Positions 32,944 to 40,287 of a stretch of DNA of 40,287 bases are shown piece after piece (the first letter of the stretch is position 1; the number at the start of each line of letters is the position of its first letter). Location: positions 1 through 40,287 of the forward strand of contig CALLII010000071.1 of assembly GCA_938009745.1 (NCBI GenBank), in the 5' to 3' direction. Position numbers and translations under genes: made by a program. The notes under the pieces were generated by a model. That model saw only the letters and a program-made list of their open reading frames with translations. It ran no database searches and was not told where the DNA came from. The DNA is from an uncultured Flavobacteriales bacterium (GTDB taxonomy: Bacteria > Bacteroidota > Bacteroidia > Flavobacteriales_D > CAJJDF01).

Positions 32944-35709
32944 TTAAAATTTGTATCCAACACTTAATGAAGTAAATACTCCTCTTCTTGTAGAGTTAAT
33001 AATGATTGGCTCATTTGGAGTTTCTTGTTCAAATCTAATATCTTGATTTAATAAGTTATTGATTCTAAGCCCAAAATTAAAGTGCTCTAATTCAACTCCT
33101 GCAACTAAGTTTAATGAGTTTACTGGTAGTTCGTATACATCCCCAAGTCCATAAATTCCTACATTATAAATTCTTCTTCCAAATACATTGTAAGAAACAC
33201 TTAAATTCACTTTCAAGTTTTCTTTTAATGTTCTAGAGTAAGCTAAATCTAAATTTACTAAATAAGGAGAAGCACCTTGTAAAGCTCTTTCGCTATTAGT
33301 TTGTGCTAAGTTAGCTTCTGGGTCAAAAGTTACTTTAGAGTATAAATAAGTCCCGTTAATTCCTAAAGAAACAAACTTAAGAAATGAGGAATCTGATTTA
33401 GTTAAGAAAGAAAGTGACCTTGTGTATTCAAATTCTATTCCTGCAACAGTTGCGTTACCAGCATTACGAAAAGATTGTAATTGGTTAGTTGCAACCTCCA
33501 TTGTTTTTTCAATAGGATTGATAAGTTGCTTGTAGAAAACCCCCACAGCCATAAACTCTCCAAATCTTGGATATCTTTCATACCTAACATCAAAATTATA
33601 GTTTTCTCCGTTTACCAATTCAGGATTCCCAACAGTTGTTGCTCCTGCAAAAACTTCGGTATATTGAAATGGTGCTACCTCTTTAAAACCAGGTCTTGTA
33701 ATTGTTTTACTGGCAGAGAATCTAATAATATTAGTATCGTTTGGCTGATACTTTAATATTAAAGAAGGCAATATATCTGCAGATACAATTCTATTAATTC
33801 TTTTAAAATCTGGTTGAGTTTGATCTAAATAAGATATTTTTTGATCACTTAGTTCAAGTCTTGCTCCAGCAATAACTTCGAATGTTGGTGTAATGTTGTA
33901 ATCTAACATTGCATAGGCGGCATTAATGCTTTGTGTTGCTAAATAAGCACTTGCAGGGTTCAATGCTTCTTGAATTGAGAATTCTCCAGCCTCATGAGCA
34001 AAAGGATTAATGTAAGAGTCTGGATTTAAAACATCTATTGAGTTATCTGATAAATTCATGTCGTATACATACTGTGTAAAATCAAAATCTCTCGTTTTTC
34101 TTTTTATCATTCCACCTGCTGTTACGGCTAATTTTGCTCCGTCTTCCACATTGTCTGTATTGTATTTAAATACATAAGTTGCTTCAGTTTTAGCCGTAAA
34201 TTGTCTTTCGGATAAAGAAGAAAAAAACCTGTGATTTTCAATTCTATCAGTTGCATTAATTGTGTAGTTCTCAGTGTCTTCTTTGTCGTCATAAAAATAA
34301 ACTAACTGTCTTCTGTCTGGCTCAGTACTATTTGCATTATTCATTGCTGCCGACCAATTTATTCTTAATTTATTTTTATCCATTAAAAAGTGAGAACCAG
34401 TAATTTGGTTGTTCATCAAGTTGTTTTGCTGAAAAGTAAATCTTCTGGCGTAAACATTTCTTGCATAATCCCAGTGCGAGCCATAAACCTCTTTTACTTG
34501 GTCGCTTGATGTGTTTACATATAAAAAGTTATACGAAATAAGGTTGTTTTCATCAATGTCAAAACCAATATTTGCTAAGGCAGAAGTAGAAGTAGAGGTA
34601 GTGTAATCTTCAAAATCATAATCAATCTGTACATCTTCTTGCTTATTAATTACACGGTATTTTCCAAAAGAATATTGATTGCTATTAGAGTGGTTTAACG
34701 AAACTAAGAAACCTACTTTTGAATTATTGTCGTTATCCAATTCAAATACGTTCCCTGCAAATAAACCAAAACTTGTATTAGGCAAAGTAGATTTATAAAC
34801 TGGGTTTAGGTTGTTTGCAAAAAGAGATTGACTTCCTTCCGTAGAACGGTAAGCTTCTTCGTTTGCAATCACATCTGGAACTGATCTTGTTCCATCATCA
34901 AAACCTAAATAATCTAGTTTACCTCCTTCGTATGTCATTCTTTCTCTCCCGATTGACTGTGAGTTAAACCCAGTTCCTAAGGATACTTTCAATACTTTTT
35001 CGTCTGGATATACTTTAGTAGAAATATCCATTGCTCCTCCAGAAAAATCTCCTTCTAAGTTAGCCATGTAAGCTTTTTTCACTGTCATTGATTTTATGAC
35101 ATTTGTAGGGAATAAATCTAATGGGATTACTTTTTTATCTGGATCTGGTGAAGCAATTGGTAATCCATTTAAGTATGCTGAGTTATACCTGTCTCCCATT
35201 CCTCTAACGTAAACATTTCCTGAACCTACAACTGATAAACCAACTACTTTTTTAGCAGCTCCACTTGCATCAGAAACTCCTGCTTCTTTCATTTTTTCTT
35301 CACCAATAACAGCATCAACACCATCTGCGTTTTTAACTTCAGAGATGTCCATTAGCTTACTTCCGCTAACTGCTCTATCTACTATATTTACAACTCCAAT
35401 GTATGTTGATGAAGAAGTAAGTTCAACAGCCACAGTAATATTAGAATCAATTACCTGTACTGTTATTTCTTGCTTATCAAGTCCTATAGATGAGATGACT
35501 AACACATATGTTCCTTTATTTACATTCAATGTGAATTTTCCGTCAAAATCAGTCGAAACCCCAATTGAAGTTCCTTTTATTAGTATATTTGCAAAGGCAA
35601 CTGGCTCAATTAAATCATCAGTATTTCCAGTTACAGTACCGTTAATTTTATATTGTCCAAACCCATAAGAGGAAGTTAATAGTATGGCTAAGAGTAAATA
35701 TCTTTTCAT
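32944..35709 (-). CDS. TonB-dependent outer-membrane receptor
   Basis: 921 residues from the ATG at 35709, giving the signal peptide MKRYLLLAILLTSSYGFGQ; an upstream TTG adds seven poor residues. A carboxypeptidase-D regulatory-like domain (about 22-105: ANILIKGTSIGVSTDFDGKF) is followed by the plug (about 110-230: KKVVGLSVVGSGNVYVRGMG, LPIASPDPDKKVIPLDLFPT). A 22-strand barrel ends in FTSLSVGYKF with the usual terminal Phe. It imports a large or scarce substrate using TonB energy. No SusD-like gene is adjacent. Between a phosphate porin and a PhoB gene, a phosphate-containing substrate is a reasonable guess, not a demonstrated one. Confidence 0.93.
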   Translation of the reverse strand: MKRYLLLAILLTSSYGFGQYKINGTVTGNTDDLIEPVAFANILIKGTSIGVSTDFDGKFTLNVNKGTYVLVISSIGLDKQEITVQVIDSNITVAVELTSSSTYIGVVNIVDRAVSGSKLMDISEVKNADGVDAVIGEEKMKEAGVSDASGAAKKVVGLSVVGSGNVYVRGMGDRYNSAYLNGLPIASPDPDKKVIPLDLFPTNVIKSMTVKKAYMANLEGDFSGGAMDISTKVYPDEKVLKVSLGTGFNSQSIGRERMTYEGGKLDYLGFDDGTRSVPDVIANEEAYRSTEGSQSLFANNLNPVYKSTLPNTSFGLFAGNVFELDNDNNSKVGFLVSLNHSNSNQYSFGKYRVINKQEDVQIDYDFEDYTTSTSTSALANIGFDIDENNLISYNFLYVNTSSDQVKEVYGSHWDYARNVYARRFTFQQNNLMNNQITGSHFLMDKNKLRINWSAAMNNANSTEPDRRQLVYFYDDKEDTENYTINATDRIENHRFFSSLSERQFTAKTEATYVFKYNTDNVEDGAKLAVTAGGMIKRKTRDFDFTQYVYDMNLSDNSIDVLNPDSYINPFAHEAGEFSIQEALNPASAYLATQSINAAYAMLDYNITPTFEVIAGARLELSDQKISYLDQTQPDFKRINRIVSADILPSLILKYQPNDTNIIRFSASKTITRPGFKEVAPFQYTEVFAGATTVGNPELVNGENYNFDVRYERYPRFGEFMAVGVFYKQLINPIEKTMEVATNQLQSFRNAGNATVAGIEFEYTRSLSFLTKSDSSFLKFVSLGINGTYLYSKVTFDPEANLAQTNSERALQGASPYLVNLDLAYSRTLKENLKVNLSVSYNVFGRRIYNVGIYGLGDVYELPVNSLNLVAGVELEHFNFGLRINNLLNQDIRFEQETPNEPIIINSTRRGVFTSLSVGYKF

Positions 35710-35727
35710 TTTCTTTTTTGTTTGGTA

Positions 35728-35735
35728 CAAAGGAA
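35728..35735 (-). promoter_or_regulatory. -7-like box of the TonB receptor gene
   Basis: Minus strand TTCCTTTG differs from TAnnTTTG at one position, 18 nt before the ATG at 35709. The TTAA repeats at 35739-35762 lie just upstream, where the -33 element would be, which is the placement of E. coli Pho boxes. Confidence 0.4.
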
Positions 35736-35738
35736 TTG

Positions 35739-35762
35739 GTTTAATATTAACTCAATGTTAAC
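35739..35762 (-). promoter_or_regulatory. Putative Pho box between TonB receptor and response regulator
   Basis: Minus strand reads two 11-bp units, GTTAACATTGA then GTTAATATTAA, matching at eight of eleven positions. The TTAA starts at 35747 and 35758 on the plus strand. This is the clearest of the repeats in this region, and could control the receptor, the divergent phoB-like gene, or both. Confidence 0.45.
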
Positions 35763-35848
35763 CCACTATTATGTTTTTGTAGCTTTTGATATCAAGTGAT
35801 TATAGAATTAAAAAAAAGCCTTTTATTTGTTAAACAATTATAACTAAC

Positions 35849-36529
35849 ATGAGTTCAAGTAAGATTTTATTGGTAGATGATGATGAGGATATTCTAGACT
35901 TATTAGAGTATAATTTATCTAAAGAAGGCTACATAGTAAAAACAGCTATTAATGGTAAAAAAGCCATTGAAGTTGCTAATGACTTTTTGCCTGATTTAAT
36001 AATAATGGATGTAATGATGCCTGAAATGGATGGTATTGAGGCATGCTCGGAGATTAGAAAGAATAAATTATTAGCAAATACAATTATTACTTTTTTAACA
36101 GCAAGAGGAGAAGACTACTCACAAATTGCTGGTTATGATGCTGGTGCTGATGATTACATTACTAAACCAATAAAGCCAAAAGTACTTTTTAGTAAGATTA
36201 AAGGATTGCTTAGGAGGGGAAGTGTAGAAGCTCAACTTGTAGAGGAAACAGCTTCAATGAGAATCGACAGAGAAAAGTACATTGTTGTTCAAAGAGATAC
36301 CGAGATATCCTTACCTAAGAAAGAATTTGAATTGTTGGCTTTGTTAATGTCAAAACCAGACAATGTGTTTACTCGTGAGAAAATTTTTGCTTCTGTTTGG
36401 GGTGATGATATTGTTGTTGGTGACAGAACAATTGACGTTCACATAAGAAAGTTAAGAGAAAAAATAGGAGACGATTATATCAAAACAGTGAAAGGAGTTG
36501 GGTATAAATTTGTTGATATTGAGGATTAA
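35849..36529 (+). CDS. OmpR/PhoB-family response regulator
   Basis: 226 residues. The receiver domain (1-120) has the acidic pocket Asp10-Asp12, phospho-acceptor Asp54 (LIIMDVMMPEMDG), Thr84 and Lys106 (YITKPIKP). The winged-helix DNA-binding domain (about 130-225) has ISLPKKEFELLALLM, VWGDDIVVGDRTIDVHIRKL and TVKGVGYKF. In Bacteroidota this type is commonly the PhoB of a PhoR-PhoB pair. No histidine kinase is adjacent; the next gene is convergent. The phosphate-uptake neighbours support a PhoB role by context. Confidence 0.88.
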   Translation: MSSSKILLVDDDEDILDLLEYNLSKEGYIVKTAINGKKAIEVANDFLPDLIIMDVMMPEMDGIEACSEIRKNKLLANTIITFLTARGEDYSQIAGYDAGADDYITKPIKPKVLFSKIKGLLRRGSVEAQLVEETASMRIDREKYIVVQRDTEISLPKKEFELLALLMSKPDNVFTREKIFASVWGDDIVVGDRTIDVHIRKLREKIGDDYIKTVKGVGYKFVDIED

Positions 36530-37257
36530 ACCCTTGTTCTATTTCTTAAATACAAACTGTACACTAACATCACAAAACTCAATATTAAAATAAGAGTTCC
36601 CCAAAAGGAATAAGTCATTCCCAGCCTATTTGCAATAGAACCTGTATCCGAAAAACTTTCTTCAAGTCCACCAACTGTTACTTTTTCTACGTACAAATAA
36701 CCAATTTGTCTAAAAGTATTTACAACAGCTATTACTCCAATTATTTGTACTACAAATTGTTTTATTATTGGTTTTGCTTTTACAGATATAAAAAGTAAAA
36801 GCGCGCCTAAGGATAGAATTACTACAACACCTACTGTAGTTCGCACCCATATGGCTACCGAAATAAGCATAGAGATAGAAAGAATATAAAGGATGATTTT
36901 TGATTTCTTAAAGCTTTTACTCATCAAAATAAGAACTGAACCAACTACTGGCGGTCCAAATAAACCTGCTGCAGTAACCATTGCTAACGCTATATTTTTA
37001 TTGAAATAAAAATCTGAATCGTAATAACTGCTATGAGCCAATCCAGATCCGTTTTCGAATATTTCGAGATACTGAAATTTACCTCCAACAATAATGGACA
37101 TAGTACCGTGTCCCATTTCGTGAAACCAAGTTCCCATTATAGTAAATGGGTATAAAATATAATAGCCATAGTAAGTTCTCCAAATAAAAACTATGAGTAT
37201 AGAAAACAGAATAAACCCTAAAAACGAATAGTAATCGACCTGGTATTTTTTTGCCAT
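36526..37257 (-). CDS. M50B-type integral membrane metallopeptidase-like protein
   Basis: 243 residues with about six membrane helices. HEMGH (46-50), in a segment following the first helix, is the HExxH zinc motif of Peptidase_M50B, and GGKFQYLEIFENGSGLAH follows as in that family. A second catalytic acidic motif is not obvious to me, so activity is uncertain. Substrate unknown. Its stop overlaps the stop of the PhoB-type gene by 4 bp (convergent). Confidence 0.8.
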   Translation of the reverse strand: MAKKYQVDYYSFLGFILFSILIVFIWRTYYGYYILYPFTIMGTWFHEMGHGTMSIIVGGKFQYLEIFENGSGLAHSSYYDSDFYFNKNIALAMVTAAGLFGPPVVGSVLILMSKSFKKSKIILYILSISMLISVAIWVRTTVGVVVILSLGALLLFISVKAKPIIKQFVVQIIGVIAVVNTFRQIGYLYVEKVTVGGLEESFSDTGSIANRLGMTYSFWGTLILILSFVMLVYSLYLRNRTRV

Positions 37258-37298
37258 GTTATTAAATTGTTTTCTAAGATAGGGAAAATGGGTTAAGT

Positions 37299-37329
37299 TT
37301 GTAAATCCTTGAAAGAAACCTTATTTTAG
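37299..37329 (+). promoter_or_regulatory. Bacteroidota-type promoter for rfbA
   Basis: TTG (37299-37301), 20 bases, then TATTTTAG (37322-37329), one mismatch to TAnnTTTG. It lies 40 nt upstream of the rfbA ATG. Confidence 0.55.
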
Positions 37330-37368
37330 TGCCGATTTACAACCAATAATTTATTTAATTCCCATTAC

Positions 37369-38241
37369 ATGAAAGGAATAATTTTAGCAGGAGGTTCTGG
37401 AACAAGGCTTCACCCACTTACTTTAGCGGTAAGCAAGCAATTGATGCCAGTTTACAACAAACCAATGATTTACTATCCATTGGCCACTCTAATGAGTTCA
37501 GGAATAAGAGAAATTCTTATTATTTCTACTCCACAGGATTTACCAAATTTTGAAAAACTATTGGGGGATGGTAGCCAAATAGGATGCGAATTCACATATA
37601 AAGTTCAAGAAGTTCCTAATGGATTGGCTCAGGCATTTGTACTAGGAGAAGAATTTATTGGTAACGATAGTGTGGCTCTTATTTTGGGAGATAACATTTT
37701 TTATGGAGGTGATTTATCTAAAAACCTTCAGGAACAAGTAAATCCTGATGGAGGAGTAGTTTTTGCTTATCACGTTTCTGACCCAGAGAGATATGGGGTT
37801 GTGGAGTTTGATTCAGATATGAATGCTATTTCTATTGAAGAAAAACCTACTAAACCAAAATCAAATTATGCAGTTCCAGGATTGTATTTTTATGACAATT
37901 CGGTAGTAGAAATTGCCAAACGAATTAAGCCAAGCCCAAGAGGAGAATACGAAATTACTGATGTGAATAACGAATACCTAAAACAAGGGAAATTAAGCGT
38001 TTCTATCCTTGATAGAGGAACAGCTTGGTTGGATACTGGAACATTTCATTCGTTAATACAAGCTAGTCAGTTTGTGCAAGTTGTGGAGGAAAGACAAGGG
38101 CTTAAAATAGGATGTATTGAAGCTGTAGCCTACTCTAGAGGATTTATTAATAAAGAACAATTGAAAATAATAGCTACTCCATTACTTAAAAGTGGGTATG
38201 GAGATTATTTAATGACTTTGATTCAAGAAGAAGAAATTTAA
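37369..38241 (+). CDS. rfbA: Glucose-1-phosphate thymidylyltransferase
   Basis: 290 residues, the RfbA/RmlA length. [14 protein letters not shown] is the nucleotide-binding loop. [27 protein letters not shown] and [17 protein letters not shown] are family hallmarks. It makes dTDP-glucose, the first step to dTDP-rhamnose and related surface sugars. The usual rfbB, rfbC and rfbD are not beside it. Its last base is shared with the next gene's ATG (TAATG). Confidence 0.96.
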   Translation: MKGIILAGGSGTRLHPLTLAVSKQLMPVYNKPMIYYPLATLMSSGIREILIISTPQDLPNFEKLLGDGSQIGCEFTYKVQEVPNGLAQAFVLGEEFIGNDSVALILGDNIFYGGDLSKNLQEQVNPDGGVVFAYHVSDPERYGVVEFDSDMNAISIEEKPTKPKSNYAVPGLYFYDNSVVEIAKRIKPSPRGEYEITDVNNEYLKQGKLSVSILDRGTAWLDTGTFHSLIQASQFVQVVEERQGLKIGCIEAVAYSRGFINKEQLKIIATPLLKSGYGDYLMTLIQEEEI

Positions 38242-39188
38242 TGAAGGGAAAAGAATTAATTGAATCTGAGTTAGAACAGTATTTAACTCAATTTGAACAC
38301 CATGCTTTATATGAGCCGGTTAAATATTTGCTGAATATTGGAGGAAAAAGAATTCGCCCAATAGTTTTGTTGGATGCGGTTTCTATCTTTGGAGGAAATA
38401 AGCAAGATGCTATGCCACTTGCATTGGCAGTTGAGGTTTTTCATAATTTCACTTTAATGCATGATGATATTATGGATAACTCTTCGCTAAGAAGAGGAAA
38501 CCAAACTGTTCATGAAAAATGGAATGTGAATAATGCCATTTTATCTGGTGATGCCATGATGATACAAGCTTACCAGCTAATTGAGAAGATTCCTGTAGAG
38601 TTTCAACCAGCAATTTACAAAGCGTTTAATAAAATGGCTTTGTGGTTGTGCGAAGGACAACAAGATGATATGGATTTTGAGGAAAGAGACCAAGTTTCTA
38701 TTCCAGAATATATGGAAATGATAAAGAATAAAACCTCTGTACTTATAGGGTTTTGTTTTGAGGCAGGAGCAATTTTTGGGAAGGCATCAAGTGATATTCA
38801 GGAAAAAATATACCGATTTGGAATTAACCTTGGATTAGCTTTTCAGTTACAAGATGACTATTTGGATTTATACCCTAAAAGTGTGAAAATGGGTAAAACT
38901 GTTGGTGGTGATTTATTGAATAAGAAAAAGGCAATCCCATATTTAATCGCTTTAAATGAATCTAACGGATTGCAAAAATCTCAAATAGAAACTTTAATTA
39001 ACTCACAAGACGAAAATAGAGTAGAGAAACTAACTACTATTTTTAAAGAGATTGGAGTAAAGGAAAAAACTGAAGCCATGATTTCGGAATATTTTGAACT
39101 CTCTAATCAAAGTTTATCTAGCATTGAAGGAGTAGATTTATCACCTATTAAATTGTTTGCTAAGAATTTATTGGAAAGAGAACAATAG
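38241..39188 (+). CDS. Polyprenyl (trans-isoprenyl) diphosphate synthase
   Basis: 315 residues. The first Asp-rich motif DDIMD (75-79) is followed by SSLRRG, and the second is DDYLD (205-209, in AFQLQDDYLDLY). GGKRIRP (34-40) binds the homoallylic diphosphate. It condenses IPP with allylic diphosphates to a C15-C20 or longer chain; the product length cannot be fixed by eye. Translationally coupled to rfbA. Confidence 0.93.
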   Translation: MKGKELIESELEQYLTQFEHHALYEPVKYLLNIGGKRIRPIVLLDAVSIFGGNKQDAMPLALAVEVFHNFTLMHDDIMDNSSLRRGNQTVHEKWNVNNAILSGDAMMIQAYQLIEKIPVEFQPAIYKAFNKMALWLCEGQQDDMDFEERDQVSIPEYMEMIKNKTSVLIGFCFEAGAIFGKASSDIQEKIYRFGINLGLAFQLQDDYLDLYPKSVKMGKTVGGDLLNKKKAIPYLIALNESNGLQKSQIETLINSQDENRVEKLTTIFKEIGVKEKTEAMISEYFELSNQSLSSIEGVDLSPIKLFAKNLLEREQ

Positions 39189-39231
39189 TCCTAAATAGCC
39201 CATTTTATTAGCTATTCCGTCTCAAAAACAA

Positions 39232-39239
39232 TATATTTG
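39232..39239 (+). promoter_or_regulatory. -7 box upstream of mgtE
   Basis: TATATTTG is a perfect TAnnTTTG match, 20 nt before the ATG at 39260. No TTG is visible at the -33 position. Confidence 0.45.
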
Positions 39240-39259
39240 CAGTCCCAAAACACCATGAA

Positions 39260-40287
39260 ATGGATTTGCAATTCAAATTAACCAAAGACTTTATTGAAGA
39301 GATTCAGGAGCTTATAGCTACTGATAATAGAGAAGCTGTGGTTAATTCATTGAACAAGCTCCATGAAGCAGATATTGCTGAGATATTGGATGTGGTTACT
39401 ATGGATGAAGCTAAGTATATTTTCCGATTACTGGAAGATGAAAGGGCTTCGGACGTATTAGTTGAATTAGAAGAGGACATTCGTCTTAAATTTCTGGAAG
39501 CTTTATCAGCAAAGGAAATTGCAGAGCAAATGGATAATATGGACTCTGATGATGCTGCTGATATCATGGCAGAAATGCCCGAAGAAAAGCAGGAGGCAGT
39601 AATTCAACAGATAGAAGATCCACAACAAGCAATTGATATTGCTTCGTTAATGCAATACGAAGAAAATACAGCTGGTGCCATTATGGGTACAGAGCTTATT
39701 TGTGTAAATGAGAATTGGACTACTGATCAATGCATTGAGGAAATGCGTATCCAAGCAGAAGATGTTCAGTATATATACACAGTATATGTAGTAGATAATA
39801 ATAAAAAGCTGACTGGAATGTTGTCTTTAAAAAGTTTGTTATTTGCTAAAAGAGGAACTTTAGTTAAGGATATTTATATCGAGAATGTTCGTTCAGTAAA
39901 TTCAGATGAAAGTACTGAAGAAGTGGCTTCTATGATGCAAAAATATGATTTTGTAGCTCTTCCCGTTCTTAATCCAGATAGAATATTAATAGGAAGAATT
40001 ACCATTGATGATGTAGTAGATATTATTCAAGAAGAGGCAGAAAAAGATTACCAAATGGCAAGTGGTATATCCGAAAATGTAGAATCTAGTGATAGTGTTT
40101 TTGCGCTTACAAGAGCAAGATTACCTTGGCTAATAGTAGGATTAGTAGGAGGAGTTTTAGGCGCTAAAGTAATAGGATTGTTTGAAGGGCAGTTAGGACA
40201 GTTTCCTGAAATGGCTTTGTTCATTCCCTTAATTGCTGCAATGGCAGGAAATGTAGGGGTTCAGTCTTCAGCAATAGTAGTGCAAGG
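39260..40287 (+). CDS. mgtE: Magnesium transporter MgtE, 5' part (cut by window edge)
   Basis: 342 complete codons before the right edge. The start MDLQFKLTKDFIEEIQEL is at 39260; an ATG five bases earlier is out of frame and stops at once. The N-terminal superhelical domain (about 1-130: LHEADIAEILDVV, MDSDDAADIMAEMP) is followed by two CBS domains (about 135-260: YEENTAGAIMGTELICV, YDFVALPVLNPD). The plug helix and first membrane segments (RARLPWLIVGLVGGVLGAKV, then AAMAGNVGVQSSAIVVQ) come next. Mg2+ binding in the cytosolic domain gates the channel. The remaining membrane helices lie beyond the window. Confidence 0.96.
   Translation, partial: MDLQFKLTKDFIEEIQELIATDNREAVVNSLNKLHEADIAEILDVVTMDEAKYIFRLLEDERASDVLVELEEDIRLKFLEALSAKEIAEQMDNMDSDDAADIMAEMPEEKQEAVIQQIEDPQQAIDIASLMQYEENTAGAIMGTELICVNENWTTDQCIEEMRIQAEDVQYIYTVYVVDNNKKLTGMLSLKSLLFAKRGTLVKDIYIENVRSVNSDESTEEVASMMQKYDFVALPVLNPDRILIGRITIDDVVDIIQEEAEKDYQMASGISENVESSDSVFALTRARLPWLIVGLVGGVLGAKVIGLFEGQLGQFPEMALFIPLIAAMAGNVGVQSSAIVVQ

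Noticed and set aside
39304-39567. Minus-strand 87-codon open frame
   Set aside because: Antisense to the N-terminal domain of MgtE; Ser/Ala-rich shadow.

Overview
The window looks like a chromosomal segment of a member of the Bacteroidota, most likely a marine-type Flavobacteriales. The clues are low GC, several promoters of the Bacteroidota type (TTG, then about 18-22 bases, then TAnnTTTG), weak or absent Shine-Dalgarno sequences, many small lipoproteins, a split methionine synthase, an S16 protein with a long acidic tail, a SusC-like TonB receptor with a carboxypeptidase-like N-terminus, and the motif CTDPxAxNYNPxAxxDDGSC typical of surface proteins in this phylum. No genus can be named from the sequence alone. 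There are no tRNA, rRNA, CRISPR or insertion sequence features that I can see. Both ends cut genes: acetyl-CoA synthetase on the left and MgtE on the right.

Layout. 1-9.2 kb (minus strand): the start of acs, then groL and groS, then the translation/RNA-modification cluster trmN6-rimM-rpsP, then a methionine operon. In transcription order the methionine operon is a SAM-I riboswitch with terminator, metH N-terminal domain, a QueF-like gene lacking the catalytic cysteine, and metH C-terminal domains. 9.2-12.9 kb: a small metal-binding lipoprotein (minus), then a plus-strand operon of a GbsR/MarR-type regulator, two small membrane proteins, a TIGR01777 epimerase-like protein and a DCC1-type thiol protein. 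12.9-22.7 kb: housekeeping genes and small lipoproteins, including cyclophilin, pheS, an ALDH8-type aldehyde dehydrogenase, a DUF2480 protein, an RluB/RsuA pseudouridine synthase, pepD and a tandem pair of paralogous lipoproteins. 22.7-27.7 kb: a compact minus-strand run glyS - HEPN protein - unknown AT-rich partner - SDR - inward-rectifier K+ channel, with ruvC divergent from it.

27.8-36.5 kb is the most coherent accessory region. It holds a Na+/phosphate symporter fused to an extracytoplasmic domain and a PhoU domain, a divergent phosphate-selective (OprP-type) porin, a lipoprotein predicted to be a beta-helix, a large TonB-dependent receptor, and a PhoB-type response regulator. Its intergenic regions carry TTAA boxes repeated every 11 bp, the periodicity expected of PhoB-family direct-repeat operators. 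I infer a phosphate-acquisition regulon. 36.5-40.3 kb: an M50B membrane metalloprotease, rfbA, a polyprenyl diphosphate synthase and the 5' part of mgtE.

The best candidates for undescribed biology are the cysteine-less QueF-like protein embedded in the SAM-riboswitch-controlled methionine synthase operon, the HEPN/unknown gene pair after glyS, the predicted phosphate island with its putative Pho boxes, and the five-gene GbsR operon.
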